Shown piece after piece: positions 21,583 through 29,905 of a stretch of 43,345 nucleotides of DNA. Source of the DNA: a virus; IMG/VR virus record IMGVR_UViG_3300046656_000100, positions 1 to 43,345 of that record; one strand, 5' to 3'. Under the pieces are notes generated by a model. It made no database searches. It was not told where the DNA came from and saw only the letters and a program-made list of their open reading frames with translations. The translations under genes and the position numbers were made by a program. Within the stretch, counting starts at the first letter, position 1, and each line of letters opens with the position of its first letter.

Positions 21583-21986
21583 TGACCGCCTACGAATTGG
21601 AAACGGTCGGCCTGCTGAAGCGCATTGACGCCACGCTGGCGGAATTGCTAGCCCTGTCGAAATCGAAGCGTGCCGGGACACCAATGCCCGCTGCGGCGAT
21701 TGATCTCGAAGGCCCCTACGGCGATCCGATCATCAAGGCGAAAGACCCGCGCGACTGGAACGGGCCGTCCATGAACGGCCGGCATCTGTCCGAATGCCCG
21801 CCGGAATACCTCGATCTGCTGGCGTCCCGGTATGACTACTTCGCGGGCAAGGAAGAGGATGAGAAGAAGAAGCGCTATGCCGTCATCGATGCCGCGAAGG
21901 CGCGGGCCTGGGCCGCACGGTTGCGCAGCGGATATCAGCCGAAGGTGGCTGAGCCGATGATTGACGAGGGGCAAATCAAATGGTGA
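21582..21986 (+). CDS. Recombination-associated hypothetical protein
   Basis: 134 aa, starting in a TGATG overlap with the exonuclease-annealase gene. An N-terminal helix (LLKRIDATLAELLALSKS), then DPIIKAKDPRDWNGPSMNGR and LSECPPEYLDLLASRYDYFA, then a basic/acidic helix and ARAWAARLR. I recall similar unnamed proteins beside RecT-like genes in other phages. An ssDNA-binding or recombination-mediator role is possible but not shown. Confidence 0.65.
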   Translation: MTAYELETVGLLKRIDATLAELLALSKSKRAGTPMPAAAIDLEGPYGDPIIKAKDPRDWNGPSMNGRHLSECPPEYLDLLASRYDYFAGKEEDEKKKRYAVIDAAKARAWAARLRSGYQPKVAEPMIDEGQIKW

Positions 21987-22390
21987 CTGACGACGCCCGC
22001 ACCCGACGACTCCGAGAGCTGCGTGAGCATGAACTGAAATGCTGGCCTGAATTCTTTCAGGCGCTCGTGACTGGCGAAAAGACGTTTGAGCTTCGCAAGG
22101 ATGATCGCGGCTATCGCTACGGCGACGTGCTCTGGCTGCGCGAGTGGCGGCGTGAGCGCATCGTGGACGGCGTGGGCATTGGCAATTACACGGGCCGGGA
22201 GATGCGGAGAACCGTCACGTATGTGTTGTCAGGTTTCGGCCTTCAGCCTGATTTTGTGTGCCTTGGGCTGGCCGTGCTGGACACCGAGGGGGACCAACCT
22301 GCCAAATTGCCCTGTGGCTGCTACATCGCGCAGTGTCCGACGCATCGCAGCCAGCCGCCTGCGCTCCCTGATCCTCCGGTGCAGCCATGA
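21980..22390 (+). CDS. DUF3850 / ASCH-like protein
   Basis: 136 aa. HELKCWPEFFQALVTGEKTF, ELRKDDRGYRYGDVLWLREW, then YTGREMRRTVTYVLSGFG and VCLGLAVL give the full DUF3850 pattern, a member of the ASCH/PUA-like superfamily proposed to bind RNA. The C-terminus adds a short Cys-containing tail (PCGCYIAQCPTH), an extra possible zinc site. ATG overlaps the previous gene by seven bases. Confidence 0.82.
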   Translation: MVTDDARTRRLRELREHELKCWPEFFQALVTGEKTFELRKDDRGYRYGDVLWLREWRRERIVDGVGIGNYTGREMRRTVTYVLSGFGLQPDFVCLGLAVLDTEGDQPAKLPCGCYIAQCPTHRSQPPALPDPPVQP

Positions 22391-22406
22391 TGGAAGGAGA
22401 ACAACC

Positions 22407-22577
22407 ATGCTGACGAATCTGATTCGCGCCGGTCGGTGGAGTGACCTGCCCTCTGAGCGATGGGTCCGTCCGGTCTTTCGTCTCTGGAGTGCCACATGCC
22501 TCATCTGCGTGATCGGCGGGATCGCCCTGACAGATATGGGCACGTTCTGGGATTTCTTCTATGCGTTCTTCTGCTAG
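22407..22577 (+). CDS. Small membrane protein, 56 aa
   Basis: ATG 22407 follows GGAAGGAG. One hydrophobic helix (FRLWSATCLICVIGGIALT) with a second aromatic hydrophobic end (FWDFFYAFFC). The next gene starts inside it in another frame. Could be part of a lysis or membrane pair; function unknown. Confidence 0.55.
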   Translation: MLTNLIRAGRWSDLPSERWVRPVFRLWSATCLICVIGGIALTDMGTFWDFFYAFFC

Positions 22578-22825
22578 TCGGCCTCGCCTATCTGCACGCG
22601 CAAGAGGCCAGCGCCGAAGATAAGCTCCGTCTGCAAGTCGTGCTGCTGCGTGGCGAACTGGCTGAGGCGTTGAAGGCCCATGCCAAATGTGAAACCGACG
22701 GCTCAGCCGCCGCGAAGCAATTGCAGCAGGCGCAGACAGAAGGGCAGGCACTGATGAAGGCGCTCGAGGCCCGCGGCCTGACCGTCAATCAGCAGAATGA
22801 GATTGTGGCGAAGCCTGCGCCTTAA
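22496..22825 (+). CDS. Membrane-anchored coiled-coil protein (Rz-like topology)
   Basis: 109 aa from ATG 22496, preceded by GGAG. Basic N-terminus, membrane anchor HVLGFLLCVLLLVGLAYL, then a long helix (LRLQVVLLRGELAEALKAHA ... KQLQQAQTEGQALMKALEAR). This is the topology of an inner-membrane spanin. It overlaps the 56-aa membrane gene by 82 bases and is the last rightward gene. Its TAA (22823-22825) overlaps the TAA of the convergent leftward gene in a shared TTAA. No lipobox partner is evident, so the spanin call is tentative. Confidence 0.55.
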   Translation: MPHLRDRRDRPDRYGHVLGFLLCVLLLVGLAYLHAQEASAEDKLRLQVVLLRGELAEALKAHAKCETDGSAAAKQLQQAQTEGQALMKALEARGLTVNQQNEIVAKPAP

Positions 22826-23886
22826 AAGCCTCGGCAGAGGACGTAGAGCTTATCGCCCGCGATGTAGTTGCCATCGATCTCAACCGCCGTCGTGGTGGGT
22901 GCCACATTCAGCGAATACGTGGCCCCACTGGTCTGCGCGGAGGCGGTGCAGACGGGAGCCGAGGGATACGGCGTGCTAAAGGTCGCGAAGCCGGTGCCTC
23001 CAGGCGCGGCACCAACCGTCACCACGAAGGCATAATTGCGGCCGGTAATAGCCCGTCCTGCGCCACCCCAGCCCCCGCCCACGGTCGGCGTCCCCACCGC
23101 ATCCGTCGTCGTCGCGCCACCGAGCGCGAGACTCCCGGTCACACTGAGATTGGTGGCGCCGGGATCGGCCGTGTTCCCGATACTCACCCCGCCCGACGCG
23201 AAGAGCCGCATCGCTTCGGTATTGCTCGGAAAGAAGCGGATCGGCGTGGCCGGCAAGGTGCCGAGGTTGAGGCCGCCTGTGCCCGTGCCCACGAGGACGG
23301 AACTGTTCGCGATATTGTAATTTTGCCCCGCTGGGAGAAACGTGGACGAGAGCCCTTCTAACACCGTCAGCGCCGGGTTGAGGTCATTCCCCAACTGGAC
23401 GACCGTGCCATTGCCGGTTCCTGCGGTTAAATTTCTGATCAGGAGGCTTTGATTGCCCGTGCCTCCGGCCGAAAAGGTATGACTCCCGAACCCCGTCGCC
23501 GTGAAGAGGCCGGCGAGCGTCATCGTCGTGCCGGATTCTGAGAACAGGCTATTGCCCAATGACGTAGGCGTGAGAAATTTACTCAGCACGCCAGTCGTGC
23601 CGCTGACCGAGGAGCCAGAGGCCAAGCCGGTGCCATTGAAGAAAAGCGATCCGCCAATGGAATAGAGCTTATTGGTCGTAATGGTGGGAGCGCCGCTGGG
23701 CAAGACGACAGCTGCCGCCGTGATGCCGCTATCAGGCGCGGGCGTTGTGCTGCCGAGCGGACAGCCCGCACAGACGGATGCGGGGCTGGGCGTGGTCGTC
23801 GTCACGGTCGTAAACGCCCCCGGTCGTGGCTGCGCAGAGGCAGAGGCCGCGACGAGCAGCGCGCAGAGGGTCAGGAAGATTTTCAT
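22822..23886 (-). CDS. Fibre-like protein with signal peptide
   Basis: 354 aa, last gene of the leftward unit. N-terminal signal peptide MKIFLTLCALLVAASASAQ. The body is Gly/Ser/Thr-rich with repeated short strand patterns (SLGNSLFSESGTTMTLAG, FSAGGTGNQSLLIRNL, VSIGNTADPGATNLSVTG) as in phage tail fibres and related trimerising proteins. The C-terminal ~60 residues (APVCTASAQTSGATYSLNV ... YVLCRGF) look like a compact beta domain with two Cys. A tail fibre with a Sec signal is unusual. ATG overlaps the previous stop (ATGA). Confidence 0.7.
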   Translation of the reverse strand: MKIFLTLCALLVAASASAQPRPGAFTTVTTTTPSPASVCAGCPLGSTTPAPDSGITAAAVVLPSGAPTITTNKLYSIGGSLFFNGTGLASGSSVSGTTGVLSKFLTPTSLGNSLFSESGTTMTLAGLFTATGFGSHTFSAGGTGNQSLLIRNLTAGTGNGTVVQLGNDLNPALTVLEGLSSTFLPAGQNYNIANSSVLVGTGTGGLNLGTLPATPIRFFPSNTEAMRLFASGGVSIGNTADPGATNLSVTGSLALGGATTTDAVGTPTVGGGWGGAGRAITGRNYAFVVTVGAAPGGTGFATFSTPYPSAPVCTASAQTSGATYSLNVAPTTTAVEIDGNYIAGDKLYVLCRGF

Positions 23887-24569
23887 GCGGGAACCTTCAC
23901 GAGCTGAATCGCCCAGGCAAAGCCCGAGCCCGTATCGACTTTGGCTTTAATGCCGTAGTTCTTCACGCTGCCGCCTGCCGCAAAGGTAATGGGGCCGCTC
24001 GTGATGACATTGCCCGCGGCATTTGATCCCGACATCTCGACAATCGGCGTATCGGGCGCCCCATCCGTCAGGTTGACCAGGGCGACCGTCACGATGGCCG
24101 CGCCGAGCGTGCTCAGGGCCATGCCTTGCAGCTTATAGGTGCCCGGTGCCAAGTTGGCGCTATCCAGCGGATAGATCGCTGTGCCCGCGTGGCAACTGGC
24201 GAAGGTCGGGCCGAGGGGATAGCCGGTCGTAATGGGCGAGGTCGGATCGCCGCCGAAATTGAAGATGGTATAGACGCCGGATTGCGTCAGACCGACAGAG
24301 CCGACCGGGTCGGTCGAGTCGATGACGACGCCGAGGGCATCCGTCAGGATGAATTTATAGGACTGCGCGGCGAGGTAAATCTTGTAGCGCCCGCCGCTGC
24401 TGAGGACGATGGGGTTGGCGTTGGGCACGAGCAAATCCGCATCAGTCCACGTCGTCGCGGGCGTTGACGTGCCAGCCGCATACGTCCAGAGGAAGCCGCC
24501 ATCCAGCGGGAAGCCGTTATCGTCCAAGGCTTGCGGGAAGGCATACGGCGCTAATGTGCCCAGACTCAC
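23883..24569 (-). CDS. Tail-fibre/tailspike N-terminal-like protein
   Basis: 228 aa. LDGGFLWTYAAGTSTPATTW, VPNANPIVLSSGGRYKIYLA and YKFILTDALGVVIDSTDPVG follow the pattern of head- or tail-binding N-terminal domains of podovirus fibres and spikes (NP.VLD..GR..IYL...Y.F.L.D..G..I...D). The C-terminal ~110 residues form a second beta domain. It probably attaches a receptor-binding module to the tail. It is coupled by short overlaps to the ejection protein upstream and the fibre-like protein downstream. Confidence 0.75.
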   Translation of the reverse strand: MSLGTLAPYAFPQALDDNGFPLDGGFLWTYAAGTSTPATTWTDADLLVPNANPIVLSSGGRYKIYLAAQSYKFILTDALGVVIDSTDPVGSVGLTQSGVYTIFNFGGDPTSPITTGYPLGPTFASCHAGTAIYPLDSANLAPGTYKLQGMALSTLGAAIVTVALVNLTDGAPDTPIVEMSGSNAAGNVITSGPITFAAGGSVKNYGIKAKVDTGSGFAWAIQLVKVPA

Positions 24570-25621
24570 GGATTCCCCCCATACTTCGGCATCAGCGACT
24601 TCTGGCCCCTCACGGCCCGACGGGCCATGTCGGCGTTCATCTCGTCCTCTGACGGCGTCCCGAGGCGCTTGGCGAGCTCGGCGGCGGGATTCGCAGGCGC
24701 GGGCGGGCGATTGCCCAGCACCCTCTTCAGCGCCTCATCCGGGGTGATGCCGCGTTTGATGAGCATGGCCGCATTGTTCACTTCCGCCGCCTGCGGGGCC
24801 ACCTTGGCCGTATCGAAGGCGTTCAGCGCCGCCTTAAAAGCATCCGGGGTCGACATCGGCGCTGATGCGACGGCCGCGGCCTCAGGGGCCGCAACGGCTG
24901 GCGACGTTGGCGCAGGCGAGGCGACCGGCGCAGGCGTAGGGGCTTGGGCCTGTGGCGCCGCGGGACGCGCCTCGAGGGTCGCAGCGAGGTCCGGCTTAAC
25001 GTTCCCATGCGCCGCCGCATTCTCTGCGGTTAACCGCGCCGTCAGTTCGGCTGGCGTCTCAACGACGGCTGGCGCGACTTCAGCCATGGGTCTCGCGCCG
25101 ACGTCCTGCAGGAACCGGCCCCCGCTCTGCAGCACTTTGCCCGCAGCGGTCGCGGCTGGCGGCGCACCGGCCGCAATGGCCGCTTTCCCGAGATTCCCAC
25201 TGAGGGCGGCATAGCCAGCCCCATAGGTGCCAATGCGCTGCGCGATCTTGGAAGCGCCCAAGGCTTCCAGACCCTTCCCAACCGTCTCGGCTCCGCTGCC
25301 AGCCGCACGAGCAGCCGCGCGGGCGCCTGTCACGACACCAGCCGCATCGGGGACGAGCAGCGCGGCAATATCCGAGATGGTTTCCGGCCGCGCGACCTTC
25401 TCCAATACCGGCTTCAGTTCGTTGTTGAACCAATCCTGAAAACCGCTCGACGCTTCCGGCTGGCCTGACGTCGCAGCTGAGGCCCGCCCTTCTGCCAAGA
25501 TATTGCGCGGCTGATACGGTTGGGAAGCCTGCGGATAGCCCTTGATGACCGTGGCAATATTCGCCTCTGGTTCCCCGGCATCAATCATCCGCTGCACGAT
25601 GGCCTTGAGCTCGTCAGGCAT
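24566..25621 (-). CDS. Putative ejection (internal virion) protein, 351 aa
   Basis: Ala/Pro-rich, helical, with a Gly/Ala-rich amphipathic centre (SKIAQRIGTYGAGYAALSGN ... AAIAAGAPPAATAAGKVL) that could insert into membranes. The C-terminal domain has MLIKRGITPDEALKRVLGN. Third in a row of large internal-protein-like genes at the place where P22 has genes 7, 20 and 16. Assignment is by position and composition. Confidence 0.6.
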   Translation of the reverse strand: MPDELKAIVQRMIDAGEPEANIATVIKGYPQASQPYQPRNILAEGRASAATSGQPEASSGFQDWFNNELKPVLEKVARPETISDIAALLVPDAAGVVTGARAAARAAGSGAETVGKGLEALGASKIAQRIGTYGAGYAALSGNLGKAAIAAGAPPAATAAGKVLQSGGRFLQDVGARPMAEVAPAVVETPAELTARLTAENAAAHGNVKPDLAATLEARPAAPQAQAPTPAPVASPAPTSPAVAAPEAAAVASAPMSTPDAFKAALNAFDTAKVAPQAAEVNNAAMLIKRGITPDEALKRVLGNRPPAPANPAAELAKRLGTPSEDEMNADMARRAVRGQKSLMPKYGGNP

Positions 25622-26917
25622 TTACTGGCCACCGCTGTATTTCTTGATGAGATCTTCGGCGCTGAGAGCTGTAGTAGGCGCCGCGCCAATCGCTGACTGG
25701 AAACCACTCACATCGAATCCGCCGCGCTTCAGGTTTTCGATATGCCCGATCTTGCTGTCATTGGCGAGCTTCAGGATGTTCGCCAGCTTCGCCTGGACGA
25801 CTTGCGGCGGATCGTCCTGCTTCGGCATGTATTGCTCGGCCTGTTCCTGATCGTTCTTCCGCATGACGCCGCCATGAATGGCCCGCCCCGCCACTTGCCG
25901 CGCAAGGGCAATATTCGCGGCCGTTTCCTTCGCGGCTTCCGCGCCAGGCACATACGGCGCCAAGCCGCCAGGAACAATGGCGTTTTCGATCCGAGCCATC
26001 CCGCCCATGCCCTGCCCGGTGCTCAGTTTGTTGCCCAAATCCTTCAATTCGCTGATGGATTTGTCGAGGTCGCTGATCTTGTTGATATCGGCGGCCTGCA
26101 CGGGTCGCCCTGCGGCGGCTTTCGCCGCTTTTGCCGCTTCGGTATCGGCCCTGGTCTTCTGCTCCAGCGCCACGCGCTGCGCTTCAAGCTTTAGCCGCTC
26201 TGCCCCTTGTTTCGCTGCCACTTGCCGTGCCGCATCTTCCGCCTGCTGATTGGCCGTCATGCCCGTAGGCGATGTGCCTGCTAGGACGAGCTGAGCAGAC
26301 TTCGCTTTAGCCTCTTGTTCTGGCTGTTCGGCCGTCTGCTTCGACGCCGCCGGATTGGCGGCAATCAGGGCCGATGTCATCTGGGCAATCGACTGTGGCC
26401 CCTGCTGCCGCACAAGATCGCGATAGGTATCCGGCTGCTTAGAATCGGGAAAGGCATCCTGATGAATCTTCATCGCCAGTTCAAAAGCGGTTGGCGTATC
26501 GCCGGCCGCCTTGATGCTGCGCGCCATGTTGGCCAAATAGGCTTGCTGCCCTTGCTGCGCTTCTGCGTTGGCCCGCTGCGCGGTTGCAGCTTTATCGGCG
26601 AGATCAGCGGCGTTCTTCTTCGCTTCGTCGACCATCTTCGACGCCGCTTCGTAATGCTCCGGCGCATGGATCTTGACTTGGCCGAGAAAGTTATCGACGG
26701 TCACGTCCGGGTTGCCAATCACCTGATAAAAGCGGGCATTGGCTTCGTCCTGCTGCTGTTTATCCTTTAGCGCCTGCTGCCGCAGTTGTTCTTCCGCCTG
26801 CGACGACTGAATCTCCTGCCGCTGCCGTTGCAAAGCTCCGACCTGCGCCAGTGTCTGAAACGGCGTATTGAAGCCCTGCGAGGGCGGTTGTTGATAGATG
26901 GAGGTATCGATCGGCAT
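25622..26917 (-). CDS. Putative ejection (internal virion) protein, 431 aa, coiled coil
   Basis: Long Gln/Ala/Lys-rich helices: LQRQRQEIQSSQAEEQLRQQ, then QVKIHAPEHYEAASKMVDEA and KQGAERLKLEAQRVALEQKT. The C-terminal part (LDKSISELKDLGNKL ... GGVMRKNDQEQAEQYMP) resembles helical domains of podovirus internal proteins. It lies between two other such genes and would form part of the DNA-ejection conduit. Function inferred. Confidence 0.65.
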   Translation of the reverse strand: MPIDTSIYQQPPSQGFNTPFQTLAQVGALQRQRQEIQSSQAEEQLRQQALKDKQQQDEANARFYQVIGNPDVTVDNFLGQVKIHAPEHYEAASKMVDEAKKNAADLADKAATAQRANAEAQQGQQAYLANMARSIKAAGDTPTAFELAMKIHQDAFPDSKQPDTYRDLVRQQGPQSIAQMTSALIAANPAASKQTAEQPEQEAKAKSAQLVLAGTSPTGMTANQQAEDAARQVAAKQGAERLKLEAQRVALEQKTRADTEAAKAAKAAAGRPVQAADINKISDLDKSISELKDLGNKLSTGQGMGGMARIENAIVPGGLAPYVPGAEAAKETAANIALARQVAGRAIHGGVMRKNDQEQAEQYMPKQDDPPQVVQAKLANILKLANDSKIGHIENLKRGGFDVSGFQSAIGAAPTTALSAEDLIKKYSGGQ

Positions 26918-26918
26918 A

Positions 26919-28664
26919 TTACTGATTCATCGTCTGCCACGGGTCGCCATACCCGCCCGTCTGTGCCGTGGATGGCAATTGCGATCCGTAATTCGGATAG
27001 GTGCCCGGGGCCGCTTGCCACCCGCCGGTATTCTGCCCACCGCTGCTGGTCTGCCCAAGTTGCCCTAGCGCCCACAGTTGCGTGCCCGTATTCACGGCAT
27101 TACCAAATGCCCCGCCCCAATTCTGGCCCTGCTGCTGCGACCCGGCCGCCTGCGCGTTGCCGATGCCCTCATAGGCATTGGTTGCTTGGTTGCCGTAGTT
27201 CTGCCCGGCCTGCGCCATCTGCCCATTCGCCTGCATCCCGAGCTGCGCGAGCGAATAGTTATTGTTGAACAGTTGCTGATTCGCGCCCTGATTCAATTGA
27301 TACGTGTTCGCCGCTTGCCCATAGTTCTGGGCGTTCTGATTCAAGCCGTAATTCGCATAGCCAAGGCCGAGCTGCCCCTGTCCGAGTGCGAGCGAATTCG
27401 CGCCCTGCTGATAGCCCAACCCCAATTGCCCTTGCCCTAGCGCGTTTTGCACATTGGCCTGATACGCATTTAAGCCCGTTTGCGCGTTTAAACCATAGGC
27501 GGAGGCGGCATTGGCTTGATTCGCCTGCTGCGTATTGAAATTCATGCCGGCGTTGAACTGCCCGGCATTGAGCCCAGCGCTCTGATTGGCCAACTGCCCC
27601 TGGAGGTTCTGGCCTGCATTGAACTGGCCGCTCTGCATCTGGTTGCCGACATTCGCGCTTTGCGCCTGGAGGTTCGCGCCCTGATTGGCCAAGGCCGCCT
27701 GTTGCTGATACTGATTCGTCAGCCCATATGCCTGCGCGAGATTCCCCTGATTCGCTTGGTTATAGTTCAGGGTGTTCTGCGTATTCGTCTGGTAGCCTTG
27801 CAAGGCATTGTTGTAAACCTGCTGGTATTGCTGGCCGGCCAGATTCGCCGCTTGGTCCTGTAGCGCCTTCCATGTATTCGATCCACGCGCCACGCCTTTC
27901 GCCGCCCCAGAATTGACCAGCTGCTGCATGGCCTGTTGCTGGGCGTATTGAAACTGCGGATTGTTCTGGAGGTCCGCTTGTGTCGGCGCTTGGAAGCCGG
28001 AGGGATTGGCCAGCGTCTGCGCTTGCAGCGCCTGCGGCCCTTGCACGGTCTGCGGCGTAATCGTCCCCGGCGCGGCCGTTGGCTGCGGCGTGACTTGCTG
28101 CGGCGTCACATTGCCGGGCTGCTGAATCTGCTGCGGCGTATAGGCGCCCGGCGCTTGATACGGCCCCTGCTGCTGCGCATTCTGGAAGTTCTGCCCAGCC
28201 TGCGGAACGGTTGGGTTCGCAATGGTGCCCGTGCCGCCTCCCGCGCCCTTCCCGCCGGTATCCGGTCCTTGCCCGGCAAGGTCGGACCCGAGGCGCCCCG
28301 TGATATAGGACCAGTCCCCGTTGGCGTTGTTCAGCGCCTGCCCTTGCCAGTATTGCCAATCGCCGAGGCCCGACCCGCTGCCGCCCGGCGTAATGCCGTA
28401 TTGCTGATAGAGCTGCGCCAGATGCGGATCGATCCCCGCCGGCATGCCCCCGCCTTGCTGCCCGCCGCCGGTCTGCTGCGTCAGCCACGAGGGTGCCCCG
28501 CCCTGAAACTGCTGCGTCATGCTGCCGTCAGCGTTCTTCGTGAAGTATTGCCCGCCAGACGAATACACGGGCACGCCATCGGGCGCCGTGGCGACTTGTG
28601 CCATTCCTTGCGGCTGGCCCTGCTGATTGACGCCCGCGACTTGCTGATCGAACCAGTCGGCCAC
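26919..28664 (-). CDS. Internal virion protein with Q/N-rich prion-like region
   Basis: 581 aa. An N-terminal region with a recognisable podovirus domain at about 85-140 (YGITPGGSGSGLGDWQYW, then ITGRLGSDLAGQGPD) precedes a long low-complexity tract (about 250-510) of Gln, Asn, Ala, Gly and Tyr with near-repeats such as AQAYGLTNQY, SGQFNAGQNLQ, AGQFNAGMNF and GQGQLGLGY. Composition is prion-like. It is probably an ejected or internal protein by position. The GQGQLGLGY unit occurs at least twice. Confidence 0.7.
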   Translation of the reverse strand: MADWFDQQVAGVNQQGQPQGMAQVATAPDGVPVYSSGGQYFTKNADGSMTQQFQGGAPSWLTQQTGGGQQGGGMPAGIDPHLAQLYQQYGITPGGSGSGLGDWQYWQGQALNNANGDWSYITGRLGSDLAGQGPDTGGKGAGGGTGTIANPTVPQAGQNFQNAQQQGPYQAPGAYTPQQIQQPGNVTPQQVTPQPTAAPGTITPQTVQGPQALQAQTLANPSGFQAPTQADLQNNPQFQYAQQQAMQQLVNSGAAKGVARGSNTWKALQDQAANLAGQQYQQVYNNALQGYQTNTQNTLNYNQANQGNLAQAYGLTNQYQQQAALANQGANLQAQSANVGNQMQSGQFNAGQNLQGQLANQSAGLNAGQFNAGMNFNTQQANQANAASAYGLNAQTGLNAYQANVQNALGQGQLGLGYQQGANSLALGQGQLGLGYANYGLNQNAQNYGQAANTYQLNQGANQQLFNNNYSLAQLGMQANGQMAQAGQNYGNQATNAYEGIGNAQAAGSQQQGQNWGGAFGNAVNTGTQLWALGQLGQTSSGGQNTGGWQAAPGTYPNYGSQLPSTAQTGGYGDPWQTMNQ

Positions 28665-28665
28665 G

Positions 28666-29160
28666 TTAGCCCATCACTTTCGCGCCGCGCTGCATCGCTT
28701 CCTGCACCCGTGCGCGAGGAAAGCCCTGAATCGTCCGCCCATCCGGCGTCTGAATCGTCACGGTGTCGCCCTGCCCGCCCGGCGTCGGCATGCCAGGCAT
28801 GGGCTGCCCCGGCGGCTGGCCGAGCGCCCCCATCGACGGCATTTGCTGCGAGGGCATCTGCGGCAGGTTCGGTTTCGGCACGCCTTGCTGGTAGTTCTGC
28901 GGATTGAACTGATTGGCTGGCTGCGCGGCCATTTGCCCGAGGCGCCCGAGCGTCATCTGTCCGGCCTGCTGATAGGGTGCCGCCGCCTGCTGCTGATTGC
29001 CGTAGACCTGTTGCTGCACACCCAGCGCCTTATTCGCCGCCGCCGTCTGGGCATCGACCGCCTTGCCCGTCTGGTGCCCCTTGATGGCCGCTTCAGCCAC
29101 GCCCGCGCCCGCTGAGGCCGCCGTCAGCCCGATAATCGCCGCCGTCGTTAATGCGCTCAT
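28666..29160 (-). CDS. Putative ejection (internal virion) protein, 164 aa
   Basis: N-terminal hydrophobic Ala/Gly segment (TTAAIIGLTAASAGAGVAEA) that could cross a membrane, then a Gln-rich helix (NKALGVQQQVYGNQQQAAAP), a Pro/Met-rich linker and a small C-terminal beta-helix unit (TVTIQTPDGRTIQGFPRA). Size and place match P22 gene 7-type ejection proteins. Starts overlapping the GNAT gene stop. Confidence 0.65.
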   Translation of the reverse strand: MSALTTAAIIGLTAASAGAGVAEAAIKGHQTGKAVDAQTAAANKALGVQQQVYGNQQQAAAPYQQAGQMTLGRLGQMAAQPANQFNPQNYQQGVPKPNLPQMPSQQMPSMGALGQPPGQPMPGMPTPGGQGDTVTIQTPDGRTIQGFPRARVQEAMQRGAKVMG

Positions 29161-29630
29161 AGCTTCACCTGATAGGCCGTTTCGACGGCCTGATATCCCA
29201 GCGCCTCATACATCGCCCCGACGCGCGGATTATCCGAGGGGGCAATCATCTGCAGCGACTGCGCGCCATAGGCTTTCGCCCACTTCTCCGCCCGCCGCAG
29301 GAGCCAGCCCCCGGCGCCGCGGTCCTGCGGATTGAGCCACCAAAAGAGTTCGCCCGCCACGACCTTGCCGCTCATCGGATGGACATACCCGAGCACGCCA
29401 ATGGTGCCCATGATGACGCCGTCGCGTTCCGCTACGAAGATGGCCGCATCGCACCGATTCATCAGGCCATTGAGGAAGCGCATTAGGGCCTCCGCACTTT
29501 CTCCGATGTATTCCCGATATTTCGTCGATGTCACGAACTCGCGCAGGAGTGCGACGATCTCTGGCACGTCAGGCTCACCAGCCTGTCGGTAGGTAATCGC
29601 GCTCCGCACGGCCGTGGCCAGCGTCGTCAT
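29157..29630 (-). CDS. GNAT-family N-acetyltransferase
   Basis: 157 aa from ATG 29630, which makes an ATGA overlap with the upstream gene. ITYRQAGEPDVPEIVALLRE, AIFVAERDGVIMGTIGVLGY, GELFWWLNPQDRGAGGWLLR (the acetyl-CoA loop, usually Q/RxxGxG/A), then PSDNPRVGAMYEALGYQAVE. Complete GNAT fold. Such genes occur among podovirus tail/ejection genes; the substrate is unknown and may be a host or virion protein. Confidence 0.85.
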   Translation of the reverse strand: MTTLATAVRSAITYRQAGEPDVPEIVALLREFVTSTKYREYIGESAEALMRFLNGLMNRCDAAIFVAERDGVIMGTIGVLGYVHPMSGKVVAGELFWWLNPQDRGAGGWLLRRAEKWAKAYGAQSLQMIAPSDNPRVGAMYEALGYQAVETAYQVKL

Positions 29631-29905
29631 TTGGCGCAGACCGTCCAATTCGTGCCGTTATAGAAGGCGCCGACCGTCAAGGCTCCGCCGCCGGCCACGA
29701 TGCTGCCCCAGGTATTGACCGTGGAATCCGTCACGACGAAGACCATCCCGGCAATCGGCTGCGGCAGGTTCGCAAACGTCACCGGGGCCGAGTTGCCCGG
29801 CGTGCCATTCACGGCCGCGCGTAGGCCGGTGAACCACTGCCCCCATGGATAACTCAGGAGATGGCCTTCAAGCGGCGCCGTCAGTTGCGGAAAGGGCGTA
29901 ATCAT
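29627..29905 (-). CDS. Small tail-associated protein, 92 aa
   Basis: 92 aa, beta-rich. PIAGMVFVVTDSTVNTWGSI, then GAFYNGTNWTVCAK at the end, a pattern common in small tail or fibre-adjacent proteins. The end also resembles the C-terminus of the capsid-side 195-aa protein. It overlaps the gp10-like gene by four bases. Function unknown. Confidence 0.65.
   Translation of the reverse strand: MITPFPQLTAPLEGHLLSYPWGQWFTGLRAAVNGTPGNSAPVTFANLPQPIAGMVFVVTDSTVNTWGSIVAGGGALTVGAFYNGTNWTVCAK

Noticed and set aside
27936-28907. Plus-strand open frame (323 aa)
   Set aside because: Arg/Leu-rich shadow of the Q/N-rich internal virion protein; no motif and no ribosome site.
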